From contig NZ_SCFY01000007.1 of assembly GCF_007049795.1 (NCBI RefSeq), positions 157,275 to 221,274 on the forward strand: a stretch of 64,000 bases of DNA. Reading direction: 5' to 3'. This DNA comes from Ectopseudomonas mendocina. Its GTDB lineage: Bacteria > Pseudomonadota > Gammaproteobacteria > Pseudomonadales > Pseudomonadaceae. The position numbers and the translations under genes were made by a program. Below the pieces are notes generated by a model that ran no database searches, was not told where the DNA came from, and saw only the letters and a program-made list of their open reading frames with translations. Position 1 is the first letter of the stretch. Every line of letters starts with the position of its first letter. Shown one piece after another: positions 11,501 to 20,141 of this stretch.

Positions 11501-13352
11501 CCTGCTGCTGTCGGAAAGCCTGCAGCTGGTAGCGGCTTTCAACCATATGCACATCTTCATCGACCCGAACCCGGACGCCGCCAAGAGCTTCGTCGAGCGC
11601 AAGCGTCTGTTCGAGCTGCCGCGTTCGAGCTGGGCCGATTACGACACCAAGCTGATTTCCGATGGCGGCGGCATCTTCCTGCGCAGCGCCAAGAGCATCG
11701 CCATTACCCCGCAGATGAAGGCGCGCTTCGACATCGCCGCCGACAAGCTGGCGCCCACCGAGCTGCTCAATGCTCTGCTCAAGGCACCGGTCGACCTGCT
11801 GTGGAACGGCGGCATCGGCACCTACGTCAAATCGAGCAAGGAAAGCCACGGCGATGTCGGCGACAAGGCCAACGACGCCCTGCGCGTAGACGGTCGCGAA
11901 CTGCGCGCCAAGGTGGTGGGCGAGGGCGGCAACCTGGGCATGACCCAGCTCGGTCGCGTCGAATTCGGCCTGCATGGCGGCGCCAGCAACACCGACTTCA
12001 TCGACAACGCCGGTGGTGTGGACTGCTCCGACCACGAAGTGAACATCAAGATTCTGCTGGGTGAGATCGTCTCGGGCGGCGACATGACCGAGAAACAGCG
12101 CAACAAGCTGCTGGCCGAGATGACCGATGATGTGTCCGAACTGGTACTGGGCAACAACTACAAGCAGACCCAGGCGCTGTCGCTGGCCGAGCGTCGCGCC
12201 CGTGAGCACGTCGGCGAGTACAAGCGCCTGATGAATGCGCTGGAGAGCGCCGGCAAGCTGGACCGCGCCCTGGAGTTCCTGCCTTCGGACGAGGAGCTCA
12301 ACGAGCGCGCCACCAACGGCCAGGGCCTGACCCGGCCGGAGCTGTCGGTGCTGATCTCCTACAGCAAGATCGACCTCAAGGAGTCGCTCCTCAAGTCCCT
12401 GGTTCCGGACGACGAGTACCTGGCCCGTGAGATGGAGACCGCCTTCCCGGCGATCCTCACCGAGAAGTTCGGCGACGCCATGCGCCGCCACCGCCTCAAG
12501 CGCGAGATCGTCAGCACGCAGATCGCCAACGACCTGGTCAACCACATGGGCATCACCTTCGTGCAGCGTCTGAAGGAGTCCACCGGCATGAGCGCGGCCA
12601 ACGTCGCTGGCGCCTATGTCATCGTGCGTGATCTGTTCCGCTTGCCGCACTGGTGGTCGCAGATCGAGGCGCTGGATTACAAGGTATCGGCCGATCTGCA
12701 ACTGCAGTTGATGGACGAGCTGATGCGTCTGGGCCGCCGCGCCACGCGCTGGTTCCTGCGCAGCCGCCGTAACGAGCTGGACGCCGCGCGCGACGTGGCG
12801 CATTTCGCACCGCGCATCGAAGCACTGGTCGGTCGCCTGGACGAATTGCTCGAAGGCCCGGCCCGCGAGCAGTGGCTGGCGCGCTACCAGAGCTTCGTCG
12901 AAGCCGGTACACCGGAAGAGCTGGCGCGCGTCGTCGCTGGCACCAGCCACCTGTACACGCTGCTGCCGATCATCGAAGCGGCGGACGTGACCGGCAAGGA
13001 CACCAGCGAAGTGGCCACTGCCTACTTCGCCGTCGGTGGTGCGCTGGAGCTGTCCTGGTACTTGCAGCAGATCACCAATCTGCCGGTGGAGAACAACTGG
13101 CAGTCGCTGGCCCGCGAAGCCTTCCGTGATGATCTGGACTGGCAGCAACGTGCGATTACCGTGTCGGTACTGCAGATGGCCGATGGTCCGCAGGAAATCG
13201 AGGCGCGCGTGGCGCTGTGGCTCGACCAGCATCAACGCCTGGTCGACCGCTGGAAGGCGATGCTGGCCGAGCTGCGTTCGGCGACCGGCACCGACTACGC
13301 CATGTACGCGGTGGCCAACCGCGAGCTGATGGACCTGGCGCAAAGCGCCTGA
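8511..13352 (+). CDS. gdhB: NAD-specific glutamate dehydrogenase, large (about 180 kDa) class
   Basis: A 1,613-residue protein of the large bacterial NAD-GDH family. It has long N-terminal ACT-like regulatory segments (residues about 1-700), a catalytic GDH core around 720-1250 with substrate-site VPMGAKGGFVPRR (about 843-855), 'VVAADKGTATFSDIAN' and dinucleotide-binding 'GIGDMAGDVFGNGLLLS', and a helical C-terminal region. It oxidises L-glutamate to 2-oxoglutarate and ammonia with NAD+, and serves in amino-acid catabolism. The ATG has GGAG upstream, and a strong terminator follows the stop. An antisense reading frame runs almost the whole length but is a codon-bias shadow. Confidence 0.97.
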   Translation: MAFFTAASKADFQHQLQAALAQHVSERALPQVALFAEQFFGIIALEELTQRRLSDLVGCTLSAWHMLEQFDHAKPQVRTFNPDYEKHGWQSTHTAVEILHGDIPFLVDSVRMELNRHGYSIHTLQNSVFSVRRNQNGQLLEILPRGTQGEGVLQEALMFLEIDRCSSAAELKTLEKAIHEVFGDVRMSVADFQPMKAKARELLAWLDRAKLKVDKTELDEIKVYLNWLLDNHFTFLGYEEFTVAPTADGGTMVYDEKSLLGLSKRLRTGLSAEELHIEPEAVAYLREPQLLSFAKAAVPSRVHRPAYPDFVSIRELDAKGNVIKECRFMGLYTSAVYAESVWNIPYIRRKVDVIKQRSGFDSSAHLGKELAQVLEVLPRDDLFQTPVDDLFSTALSIVQIQERNKIRVFLRRDPYGRFCYCLAYVPRDVYSTETRMKIQQVLMERLQATDCEFWTFFSESVLARVQFILRVDPKNKTQIDPVRLEKEVIQACRSWKDDYAGLMVESLGEAQGTNVLAEFPGGFPAGYRERFAPHSAVVDMQHLLSLSNDKPLVMSFYQPLAQGDQQLHCKLYHADTPLPLSDVLPILENLGLRVLGEFPYKLRRADGREFWIHDFAFTYAEGLDVDIQQLNDTLQDAFIHIVGGDAENDAFNRLVLTAAMPWRDVALLRAYARYLKQIRLGFDLSYIASTLINHADIAKELVRLFRTRFYLARKLTADDLEDKQQKLEQAILAALDNVAVLNEDRILRRYLDLIKATLRTNFFQTDASGAVKSYFSFKLSPRLIPDIPRPVPKFEIFVYSPRVEGVHLRFGDVARGGLRWSDREEDFRTEVLGLVKAQQVKNAVIVPMGAKGGFVPRRIPVGGSRDEVLAEGIACYRIFISGLLDITDNLKEGEVVPPQNVVRHDADDPYLVVAADKGTATFSDIANGIAAEYDFWLGDAFASGGSAGYDHKGMGITAKGGWVSVQRHFRERGIDVQKDDVTVIGIGDMAGDVFGNGLLLSESLQLVAAFNHMHIFIDPNPDAAKSFVERKRLFELPRSSWADYDTKLISDGGGIFLRSAKSIAITPQMKARFDIAADKLAPTELLNALLKAPVDLLWNGGIGTYVKSSKESHGDVGDKANDALRVDGRELRAKVVGEGGNLGMTQLGRVEFGLHGGASNTDFIDNAGGVDCSDHEVNIKILLGEIVSGGDMTEKQRNKLLAEMTDDVSELVLGNNYKQTQALSLAERRAREHVGEYKRLMNALESAGKLDRALEFLPSDEELNERATNGQGLTRPELSVLISYSKIDLKESLLKSLVPDDEYLAREMETAFPAILTEKFGDAMRRHRLKREIVSTQIANDLVNHMGITFVQRLKESTGMSAANVAGAYVIVRDLFRLPHWWSQIEALDYKVSADLQLQLMDELMRLGRRATRWFLRSRRNELDAARDVAHFAPRIEALVGRLDELLEGPAREQWLARYQSFVEAGTPEELARVVAGTSHLYTLLPIIEAADVTGKDTSEVATAYFAVGGALELSWYLQQITNLPVENNWQSLAREAFRDDLDWQQRAITVSVLQMADGPQEIEARVALWLDQHQRLVDRWKAMLAELRSATGTDYAMYAVANRELMDLAQSA

Positions 13353-13373
13353 GCAGTGCGCTGAAATAAAAGA

Positions 13374-13400
13374 GCCCCGCCAAGTGCGGGGCTTCTTTTT
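13374..13400 (+). terminator. Rho-independent terminator of gdhB
   Basis: GCCCCGC, a CAAGT loop and GCGGGGC form a 7-bp GC stem, followed by TTCTTTTT. It begins 21 bp after the gdhB stop. Confidence 0.9.
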
Positions 13401-13426
13401 GTGGCGCGGTATTCACAGGCTTGCGT

Positions 13427-13541
13427 AGCCCGGATGCATTCCGGGGAATTTGCCGCCGGGGTCCCGGATTGTATCCGGGCCACCACGCCGTTATCGGTGA
13501 ATGCAGCGCACCCTACGAGATGGAGTAGGGTGCGCTGTGCG
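13427..13541. repeat. Intergenic hairpin repeats
   Basis: Two repeat motifs lie between gdhB and the convergent protease gene. One is the AGCCCGGAT / ATCCGGGC pair at 13427-13480, a motif often seen dispersed in Pseudomonas. The other is GCGCACCCTAC (from 13506) pairing with GTAGGGTGCGC (to about 13536) across an 8-nt loop. They may end transcription from the right or be REP-type relics. Confidence 0.55.
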
Positions 13542-13558
13542 CACCGAGATACTCCCGA

Positions 13559-14992
13559 TCAGCGCAGCATCTGTTCGACCAGGCGTTTTTCTTCGGAAAG
13601 CTCGCGTTGACGGGCATCAATGCGCGAAGCCAGCTGGAAGTTGTTGCTGGCGCGGCGCTTGGCGAAATCCAGTTGCTCGATGGCCTGGTTGTAATCGCCG
13701 ACCAGGGCGAAGAACTCTGCGCGCGCCTGGTGTAGGCCGATGGTATTGCCGCTCAGGCCACGTACCTCGGCGACCTGATACCAGACGTCCGGGTCCTTGG
13801 CGCGAGTCTTGAGCAGATTGTCCAGCGCGCGCTCGGCATCGGGAATGCGTCGCTGCTTGAGAAGCAGGTCGACACGGGCCTGTTGCAACGGGTAATTGCT
13901 CGGGTAGAGGGTGAACATGCGCTCCTGACGACGCTCGGCGGCGTCCAGTCGGTTGGCCGCCATATCCAGCTCGATCTGCGCCAGGTTGTAGGTGATATCG
14001 TCCGGGCTCTTGCTCAGCAGCGGCGCCAGGGTCTCAACGGCTTCAGAGAGCTGACCGGTTTTCATCTGCGCCAGTACCAGGCCGTAGCGCGCGGCATCGA
14101 TGCGCGGGTTCTCGTCGAGCATGGCGCGAAAGCGCTTGGCAGCAACGCCCGGCGTCTCTTCATAGGTCAGCTGTACGCGGGCGCGCATCAACTGGTAGCG
14201 CAGGCTGTCTTCGCGGCCCGTGGCGGGGTACTGCTCGGCGCGGTTGCGGGTATCGGCGATACGCGATTCCGACACCGGGTGAGTCAGCAGGAATTCCGGC
14301 GGCTTGGCGTCGTAACGGTACTGACGCATCAGCCGTTCGAACATCAGCGGCATGGCGCGTGGGTCGTAGCCGGCCTTTTCCAGGTTGACCAGGCCAATGC
14401 GGTCGGCCTCCTGTTCGTTCTGCCGGGAGAAACGCCGTTGTTCCTGAATGGCGGCGGCCTGGGTCGACATGATGGTGGCGATACCCGCATCACCGGCACC
14501 TGCCGCAGCGGCGACGATACCGGCAAGCATGGCGGCCATCAGTGGCAACTGCATGCGTTGCTGCGCTTCGACGCCACGAGCGAAGTGGCGCTGCGACAAG
14601 TGCGCCAATTCGTGGGCCATGACCGAGGCGTACTCGGCTTCGGTCTGGGCATAGAGGAACAGGCCACCGTTGACCCCGACGATCCCACCGGGGGCGGCGA
14701 AGGCGTTGAGTTGTGGGCTGTTGAGCAACACGAACTCCAGACGGCGGTCCTGCAGCTGGCTGGTTTCCGACAGGCGATAGACGCTGGACTCGACGAAATC
14801 CTTGAGTTGCGGGTCGTCCAGTTGCGAAACCTGACCACGCAGCAGGCCGAGCCAGGCACGGCCGAGCTGGTGTTCTTGCTGGGGCGAGACGATCGAGGAG
14901 CTGGCGTCGCCTAGCGACGGCAGATCACTGGCACCCGTATGGGCGGCGAACAGGCAGGCCAGCGTCAGCAGGGTGGGGCGCAGAAAAGTCAT
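13559..14992 (-). CDS. Periplasmic M48 metalloprotease with TPR repeats, BepA-like
   Basis: A protein of 477 residues starting at MTFLRPTLLTL. The upstream frame stays open to 16330 but covers the tusA and perM genes, so this start is preferred. Residues 1-21 form a Sec signal peptide ending near AHTGA. The M48 protease domain carries the zinc motif HELAH (127-131) and a third-ligand region NEQEADRIG (about 192-200); TPR-like helices fill residues about 245-470. BepA/YfgC proteases act in outer-membrane protein quality control with the BAM machine, either helping LptD assemble or degrading stalled protein. Length and layout match BepA of about 490 residues. Confidence 0.92.
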   Translation of the reverse strand: MTFLRPTLLTLACLFAAHTGASDLPSLGDASSSIVSPQQEHQLGRAWLGLLRGQVSQLDDPQLKDFVESSVYRLSETSQLQDRRLEFVLLNSPQLNAFAAPGGIVGVNGGLFLYAQTEAEYASVMAHELAHLSQRHFARGVEAQQRMQLPLMAAMLAGIVAAAAGAGDAGIATIMSTQAAAIQEQRRFSRQNEQEADRIGLVNLEKAGYDPRAMPLMFERLMRQYRYDAKPPEFLLTHPVSESRIADTRNRAEQYPATGREDSLRYQLMRARVQLTYEETPGVAAKRFRAMLDENPRIDAARYGLVLAQMKTGQLSEAVETLAPLLSKSPDDITYNLAQIELDMAANRLDAAERRQERMFTLYPSNYPLQQARVDLLLKQRRIPDAERALDNLLKTRAKDPDVWYQVAEVRGLSGNTIGLHQARAEFFALVGDYNQAIEQLDFAKRRASNNFQLASRIDARQRELSEEKRLVEQMLR

Positions 14993-15100
14993 GCACTCAG
15001 GGCTCTCGGGAGGCAAAGGCGTTACTGTAGCCGGCCAGCTACCGCGCTGGCCAGGGTTGTGGCGGCTTGGGTATCCTAGCCGACCTATCAGGAGTAGATG

Positions 15101-15340
15101 ATGACAGACGTACCGGCTTTCGATGCTGAACTCGATGCCTGCGGGCTGAGCTGCCCGCTGCCTTTGCTCAAGGCCAAGCTCGAGCTCAATCGCCTGGCCA
15201 GTGGCGCCGTGCTCAAGGTCAGCGCCACCGATGCCGGCTCGCAGCGCGACTTTCGCGCCTTCGCCAGTCTCGCCGGGCATGCGCTGCTGCATGAAGAGGT
15301 CGACGCGGGTATTTATCGTTACTGGTTGCGTAAGGCCTGA
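15101..15340 (+). CDS. TusA-like sulfur-carrier protein
   Basis: A protein of 79 residues with the TusA/SirA fold. The CPxP motif CPLP follows ACGLS, and the first Cys of the motif (C18) is the persulfide-carrying residue in the family. Two adjacent ATGs (15098, 15101) follow GGAG; the second gives better spacing. TusA relays sulfur to tRNA thiolation (mnm5s2U) or other acceptors. It lies divergent from the BepA-like gene and 66 bp upstream of the permease gene; this protease-TusA-PerM cluster recurs in Pseudomonas as far as I recall. It may be a TusA paralogue rather than TusA itself. Confidence 0.88.
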   Translation: MTDVPAFDAELDACGLSCPLPLLKAKLELNRLASGAVLKVSATDAGSQRDFRAFASLAGHALLHEEVDAGIYRYWLRKA

Positions 15341-15406
15341 GCCACGCCCCGTGATGCAGGCTAAAAAGAGAGCGAACGCGCCTCTTTGGCAGATTAAGGA
15401 TTGTTG

Positions 15407-16471
15407 ATGGTCAAGGTTATTCGCGACTGGCTGCACCGCTACTTCTCCGATGAACAGGCTGTGGTGCTGGCCGTGTTGCTGGTGCTGGGTTTTGCGGTGG
15501 TGCTGACACTGGGCGGGATGCTCGCGCCGGTGCTGACCGGCCTGGTGCTGGCTTTTCTCATGCAGGGGCTGGTCAATGGCCTGGAGCGTCTCAAGGTGCC
15601 GCAGGTGCTGGCAGTCTGGCTGGTGTTCGCCTTGTTCTTGGGTGGCCTGGCGGTATTTATGCTGGTGTTGATGCCGCTGCTCTGGCAGCAACTGAGCACC
15701 CTGTTCAACGAGCTGCCGCGCATGGCCGCTGAATGGCAGTCGGTATTTCTGCTGCTGCCGGAGCGCTACCCGAACCTGATCACCGATGCGCAGATCGTGC
15801 AGCTGATCGACAGCATGCGCGGCGAAGCCGGCAAGTTCGGCCAGTGGGCGCTGTCGTTCTCCCTGTCCAGCCTGCCGATGCTGGTCAGCGTGATGATCTA
15901 TCTGGTGCTGGTGCCGATCCTGGTGTTCTTCTTCCTCAAGGACCGTGAGCAGATCGGCCAGTGGTTCCGCAGCTACCTGCCGCGCGAACGCGCCCTGATC
16001 ACGCAGGTGGCGCAGGAGATGAATCAGCAGATCGCCAACTACATCCGTGGCAAGTTCATCGAGATCATCATCTGCGGCGTGGCCACCTACATCGCATTCG
16101 CTTACATGGGCCTCAACTATGCGGCGTTGCTGGCTTTGCTGGTTGGCCTGTCGGTAGTGGTGCCTTATATCGGCGCGGTGGTGGTGACCGTGCCGGTGGC
16201 GTTGATCGGTCTGTTCCAGTGGGGCTGGAGCGATCAGTTCCTCTACCTGATGGTGGTATACGGCATCATCCAGGCGCTCGACGGCAACGTCTTGGTGCCG
16301 CTGCTGTTCTCCGAGGCGGTCAACCTGCATCCGGTGGCGATCATCTGCGCGGTACTGCTGTTTGGCGGGCTGTGGGGCTTCTGGGGCGTGTTCTTCGCCA
16401 TTCCGCTGGCCACCCTGTTCAAGGCTGTGATCAACGCCTGGCCGCGTACCGAACCGGTGTCCGCCGAATAA
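15407..16471 (+). CDS. AI-2E transporter family permease, PerM-like
   Basis: A protein of 354 residues with about eight hydrophobic helices: a cluster of two or three at residues 18-95, a soluble segment near 100-155, then helices through the rest, including 'LLVGLSVVVPYIGAVVVT', a family hallmark. The ATG follows TAAGGA. PerM/TqsA proteins are putative exporters; some export autoinducer-2 or act as Na+/H+ antiporters, so the substrate is open. It may be cotranscribed with the TusA-like gene (66-bp gap). Confidence 0.9.
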   Translation: MVKVIRDWLHRYFSDEQAVVLAVLLVLGFAVVLTLGGMLAPVLTGLVLAFLMQGLVNGLERLKVPQVLAVWLVFALFLGGLAVFMLVLMPLLWQQLSTLFNELPRMAAEWQSVFLLLPERYPNLITDAQIVQLIDSMRGEAGKFGQWALSFSLSSLPMLVSVMIYLVLVPILVFFFLKDREQIGQWFRSYLPRERALITQVAQEMNQQIANYIRGKFIEIIICGVATYIAFAYMGLNYAALLALLVGLSVVVPYIGAVVVTVPVALIGLFQWGWSDQFLYLMVVYGIIQALDGNVLVPLLFSEAVNLHPVAIICAVLLFGGLWGFWGVFFAIPLATLFKAVINAWPRTEPVSAE

Positions 16472-16516
16472 GGCTTCGATGGCAAAGGCCAGGCTTGGGT
16501 TCCGGCGCGGCTTTTC

Positions 16517-16591
16517 GTAGGAGCCCCGCCCCAGGGCGAAGCTTTCAATGGCGCGCCGCCCATGTTCGCGGCGGGGCGCCGCTCCTACACG
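16517..16591. repeat. Inverted repeat GTAGGAGC...GCTCCTAC
   Basis: GTAGGAGC at 16517 and GCTCCTAC near 16583 flank a GC-rich core (CCCCGCCCC ... GGCGGGGCGCC) that can pair internally. This is a common Pseudomonas intergenic REP-like element. No gene is seen in 16472-16707. Confidence 0.6.
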
Positions 16592-16654
16592 GGTGCTGCA
16601 ACGATGCCTGGTAGCTTGGGTTTGCTCAGCTCAAACCAGACTACCTCCCAACAA

Positions 16655-16689
16655 AAACGCCGCGACTGCCAATGGCCGTCGCGGCGTTT
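16655..16689. terminator. Bidirectional terminator between perM and bcp
   Basis: AAACGCCGCGAC and GTCGCGGCGTTT form a perfect 12-bp stem over an 11-nt loop. The A-tract on one side and T-tract on the other suit both convergent genes. Confidence 0.85.
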
Positions 16690-16707
16690 CATGTGCAGCG
16701 CAGGGGC

Positions 16708-17181
16708 TCAGCCTTTGTTCAGGGCTTCGGCGGCTGCCAGCACTTTGTCGACATGGCCGGCGACCTTGAGGTTGCGCCACTCTTCACGCAGCACACCGTC
16801 CTTGTCGATCAGGAAGGTGCTGCGCACGATACCCATGTATTCCTTGCCGTAGTTCTTCTTCAGCTGGTACACGCCGAACTGGTCGCACAGCTGATGTTCT
16901 TCGTCGCTGATCAGCTCGAAAGGGAACGCCTGCTTGCTCTTGAAGCTTTCGTGCTTCTTCAGGCTGTCCATCGACACGCCGAAGATCAGCGTGTTGGCCG
17001 CCTTGAACTGCTCGAAGCGAGCACTGAAGTCCATCCCCTCGGTGGTGCAGCCCGGGGTCGCGTCCTTCGGGTAGAAATACAGCACGACCTGCTGGCCCTT
17101 GAGGTCGGACAGCTTGACCTGCTGGCCACTGGTGGCCTCGGCCTGGAAGTCGGCAACGGCTTTGTCGAGTTCAACGGGCAT
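16708..17181 (-). CDS. bcp: Thioredoxin-dependent peroxiredoxin (Bcp/PrxQ family)
   Basis: A protein of 157 residues starting at MPVELDKAVAD. A longer ATG at 17196 adds five residues but lies within the ribosome-site region. The peroxidatic Cys is in the motif DATPGCTTEG. The resolving Cys that sits five residues later in E. coli Bcp is absent here (MDFS follows), so this is either a one-Cys type or uses another Cys such as that in HQLCDQF. The enzyme reduces H2O2 and organic peroxides in the cytoplasm. gcvR lies 22 bp upstream on the same strand, so the two are probably cotranscribed. Confidence 0.93.
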   Translation of the reverse strand: MPVELDKAVADFQAEATSGQQVKLSDLKGQQVVLYFYPKDATPGCTTEGMDFSARFEQFKAANTLIFGVSMDSLKKHESFKSKQAFPFELISDEEHQLCDQFGVYQLKKNYGKEYMGIVRSTFLIDKDGVLREEWRNLKVAGHVDKVLAAAEALNKG

Positions 17182-17203
17182 GGAAACTCCTTGCATGCGG
17201 CTA

Positions 17204-17761
17204 TCAGGGATTTTGCGGGCGCCAGGGTTCGATCAAGGCATCAAGATTCAGCGCATCGGCGAAATCTAGGAACTGGTCGCGCAGCCAGCTGATCTGCGTG
17301 CCGGCCGGCAGCGTCACGGTCAGGGTGGCGTTGAGCATGGTGCCGCCGGTCTGCGGCGCCTGGTAGGTGTCGCAGGTCAGGGCTTCCAGCTCGACGCGGT
17401 GGTCGATGAAGAACTGGCACAGCTCGTTGAGAATGTCCGGGCGGTACACGGCGCTGACATAGGCCACATAAGGCAGCGCCTGCGGGCGCACCTCGGCGGC
17501 GGCGCTGCGCGCCAGGTCCACGCTGAAATCATGCTTCTTGGCCAGCAGCGGCAGGCTCGACTCCAGGCGCGCCAGTGCATCCCAGCTACCGGACACCTGC
17601 AGCACCAGGGCGCTGAATTCACCGTGACGGCTCAGGCGAGTGCTGATAACCGCGCAACGGTTCTCATGGCTGGTGCGGCTGAGCAGATTGGTCAGGGCCA
17701 TGGCATCGCGGCCGAGAGCGCTGATGACGAGGAATTGTTCGCGAACGGGGGGGGTGGACAT
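17204..17761 (-). CDS. gcvR: Glycine cleavage system transcriptional repressor GcvR-like (tandem ACT domains)
   Basis: A protein of 185 residues with two ACT domains (about 8-80 and 95-165) and no DNA-binding motif, as in GcvR. In E. coli GcvR binds glycine and holds the activator GcvA in check. The gene order gcvR-bcp opposite dapA is common in gamma-proteobacteria, which supports the name. It starts at MSTPPVREQF and is divergent from dapA across 247 bp that hold the promoters of both. Regulation of other targets is possible, since tandem-ACT proteins are multipurpose. Confidence 0.85.
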   Translation of the reverse strand: MSTPPVREQFLVISALGRDAMALTNLLSRTSHENRCAVISTRLSRHGEFSALVLQVSGSWDALARLESSLPLLAKKHDFSVDLARSAAAEVRPQALPYVAYVSAVYRPDILNELCQFFIDHRVELEALTCDTYQAPQTGGTMLNATLTVTLPAGTQISWLRDQFLDFADALNLDALIEPWRPQNP

Positions 17762-18008
17762 GCAGCCTTCCTAAAGCGATGAACGGTCCGCGCGTGAGAA
17801 GCCGCAGACCAAAGACAGCAGGTTAGCGAAAAGCACCGCCGAGGGGAATGGCGAAGCCTTGTGCATCGGACGACGGCCTGCGCCGATAGCCGGTCGCGGA
17901 AAAACGCAGGTCATGTGCAAACGACCTGATAAGCCCTTGTCCGTTGCTTGTGCCGGATTGGTGGCACCAGTACCATTACGGCTCAAATTTTCCGGCAGGA
18001 GCGGTTGC

Positions 18009-18887
18009 ATGATTGCGGGCAGTATGGTGGCACTGGTCACGCCCATGGATGCGCAGGGTGGTCTGGATTGGGAGGCCCTGAGCAAATTGGTGGATTTCCA
18101 CCTGCAAGAGGGCACCAATGCCATCGTCGCGGTCGGTACCACCGGTGAGTCCGCCACGCTGGAAGTGCCCGAGCACATCGAAGTGATCAAACGTGTGGTC
18201 AAGCAGGTTGCCGGCCGTATCCCGGTGATCGCCGGCACCGGTGGCAACTCCACCCGTGAATCGGTCGAGCTGACCCGTGCCGCTCAGGAAGTCGGCGCCG
18301 ACGCCGCCCTGCTGGTCACCCCGTACTACAACAAGCCGACCCAGGAAGGCCTGTACCTGCATTTCCGCCACATCGCCGAAGCCGTCTCGATCCCGCAGAT
18401 TCTCTACAACGTGCCGGGTCGTACCGTGTGCGACATGCTGCCGGAGACCGTCGAGCGCCTGTCGAAGATCGACAACATCATCGGCATCAAGGAAGCCACC
18501 GGCGACCTGCAGCGCGCCCAGGACGTACTGGATCGCGTCAGCAAGGACTTCCTCGTCTACTCCGGTGACGACGCCACCGCTGTCGAGCTGATGCTGCTGG
18601 GCGGCAAAGGCAACATCTCCGTCACCGCCAACGTTGCGCCGCGTGCCATGAGCGACTTGTGCGCCGCCGCCATGCGTGGCGAGGCAGCCATCGCCCGTGC
18701 CATCAACGACCGTCTGATGCCGCTGCACAAGGCACTGTTCCTCGAATCCAACCCGATTCCGGTGAAATGGGCGCTGCACGAAATGGGCCTGATGGGCGAC
18801 GGTATTCGTCTGCCGCTGACCTGGCTCAGCTCGCGCTGTCACGAACCGCTGCGCCAGGCCATGCGCCAGTGCGGTGTATTGGCTTAA
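18009..18887 (+). CDS. dapA: 4-hydroxy-tetrahydrodipicolinate synthase
   Basis: A protein of 292 residues, the family length, starting at [13 protein letters not shown] after CAGGAGC. Catalytic residues are visible: Thr44 and Thr45 in GTTGES, Tyr133 and Arg138 in YNVPGRT, and the Schiff-base Lys161 in GIKEATGD. It condenses pyruvate with aspartate semialdehyde, the first committed step to lysine and meso-diaminopimelate. bamC follows after 16 bp, a conserved linkage. Feedback inhibition by lysine is known in many family members. Confidence 0.98.
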   Translation: MIAGSMVALVTPMDAQGGLDWEALSKLVDFHLQEGTNAIVAVGTTGESATLEVPEHIEVIKRVVKQVAGRIPVIAGTGGNSTRESVELTRAAQEVGADAALLVTPYYNKPTQEGLYLHFRHIAEAVSIPQILYNVPGRTVCDMLPETVERLSKIDNIIGIKEATGDLQRAQDVLDRVSKDFLVYSGDDATAVELMLLGGKGNISVTANVAPRAMSDLCAAAMRGEAAIARAINDRLMPLHKALFLESNPIPVKWALHEMGLMGDGIRLPLTWLSSRCHEPLRQAMRQCGVLA

Positions 18888-18903
18888 CTCAAGGATTCTA
18901 CGC

Positions 18904-20028
18904 ATGAAGCGACTGGCCGGATTTTCCGCCCTTGCTCTGATCGTCTCCAGCACCAGCGGTTGTGGCTGGCTCTGGGGTGAAAATGGCTACTTCCGTGATC
19001 GCGGCAGCGACTACCTGGAAGCGCGCCAGACTGCACCGATGCAACTGCCGGCCGATGTCCAGGCCAAGCGCCTCGACCCGCTGCTGCCGGTGCCCGCTCA
19101 GATTGCCAGCACCACCGCTACCCCCGCTGAATTTGAAGTGCCGCGCCCGCAAGGCCTGCAGGTACGTGCCGATGAACGTGAATTCACCCTGCAGCGCAGT
19201 GGTGATTCGCGTTGGGTCGTGGCCCAGCGCGTGCCGGCCGAAGTCTGGCCGCTGGCGCGTCAGTTCTTCGAAGACAACGGCTTCCGCATCGCCAGCGAGC
19301 GCCCGCAGGTCGGTGAGTTCACCACCGCCTGGCAGCGTTTCGATGATCTCTCCGCAGGTATGGCACGCAGCCTCAGCAGCCGCGTAACCGGCGTTTCGGC
19401 GGATGCCGAAACCCGCGTGCGCGTGCGCATCGAGCCAGGCGTGCAGCGCAACACCAGTGAAGTCTTCGTCAGCAGCGCCGAGCGTCCTGCCGGCAGCACC
19501 GCCGATGTCGATTTCGCTGCCCGTAGCAGCAACGCCAGCAGCCTCGAAGCTGCACTGCTCGACGAAATGCTGGTGAGCATGGCTCGTGGCGTGGAGCAGG
19601 GCGGCTCGGTGTCGCTGCTTGCAGCACGCGACTACGACGCGCCCAGCCGCGTCAGCCTGAGCGAAGACGGCAACGGCAACCCGGTGCTCAACCTCGGCGC
19701 CGATTTCGACCGCGCCTGGTCCGGCGTCGGCCGTTCGCTGGAGCTCGGCAACGTGCGCGTCGACGACCTCAACCGCAGCCTTGGCCTGTACTACATCAAC
19801 ATGGCCGAAGGCGCTCAGATTAACGAAGAGAAGCCAGGCTTCTTCGGTCGCCTGTTCGGCAGTGCGCCGAGCAAGGAAGAGATCGAAGCCCGCGCCGAGC
19901 GCTATCAGGTACGCCTGACCCCGGTTGGCGATGGCGTCCAGGTCACCGTGGAAAAAGACCTCAACACCATTGCCCCGGCCGATGTATCGCGCCGCGTGCT
20001 GAGCCTGATCCAGGATAATCTCGGCTGA
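18904..20028 (+). CDS. bamC: Outer-membrane assembly lipoprotein BamC
   Basis: A protein of 374 residues. The signal peptide ([19 protein letters not shown]) ends at a Cys (C20) that would be lipidated; TSGC is a somewhat weak lipobox. The unstructured N-terminal segment is followed by two helix-grip domains, as in BamC/NlpB, the accessory lipoprotein that binds BamD in the BAM complex. It sits directly after dapA, the standard location. Near the end, '[18 protein letters not shown]' links to a last domain ending in [15 protein letters not shown]. No Asp at +2 (Gly follows the Cys), consistent with outer-membrane sorting. Confidence 0.93.
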   Translation: MKRLAGFSALALIVSSTSGCGWLWGENGYFRDRGSDYLEARQTAPMQLPADVQAKRLDPLLPVPAQIASTTATPAEFEVPRPQGLQVRADEREFTLQRSGDSRWVVAQRVPAEVWPLARQFFEDNGFRIASERPQVGEFTTAWQRFDDLSAGMARSLSSRVTGVSADAETRVRVRIEPGVQRNTSEVFVSSAERPAGSTADVDFAARSSNASSLEAALLDEMLVSMARGVEQGGSVSLLAARDYDAPSRVSLSEDGNGNPVLNLGADFDRAWSGVGRSLELGNVRVDDLNRSLGLYYINMAEGAQINEEKPGFFGRLFGSAPSKEEIEARAERYQVRLTPVGDGVQVTVEKDLNTIAPADVSRRVLSLIQDNLG

Positions 20029-20141
20029 CCGGCGCCAGCAGGTCGTTGAAAAGCGGCCTGCAGTGCGCTCCAGCCGTTAATCGATGGGCGAAACCCGCAA
20101 AGGTTTCGCCTGTTTTGTTTGCCAGAAACGGAAATGCCGAC

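Noticed and set aside
8490..13343. An antisense open frame of 1,617 residues covering nearly all of gdhB
   Set aside because: It mirrors gdhB in a GC-rich genome, where third-position GC keeps the opposite frame free of stops. Its composition (runs of HVxVV, low-complexity His, Gln and Gly) does not resemble a protein family.
14993..16330. Upstream extension of the BepA-like frame to 923 residues
   Set aside because: It runs antisense to tusA and perM and is His/Gln-rich nonsense; the signal peptide at MTFLRPTLL marks the true start.
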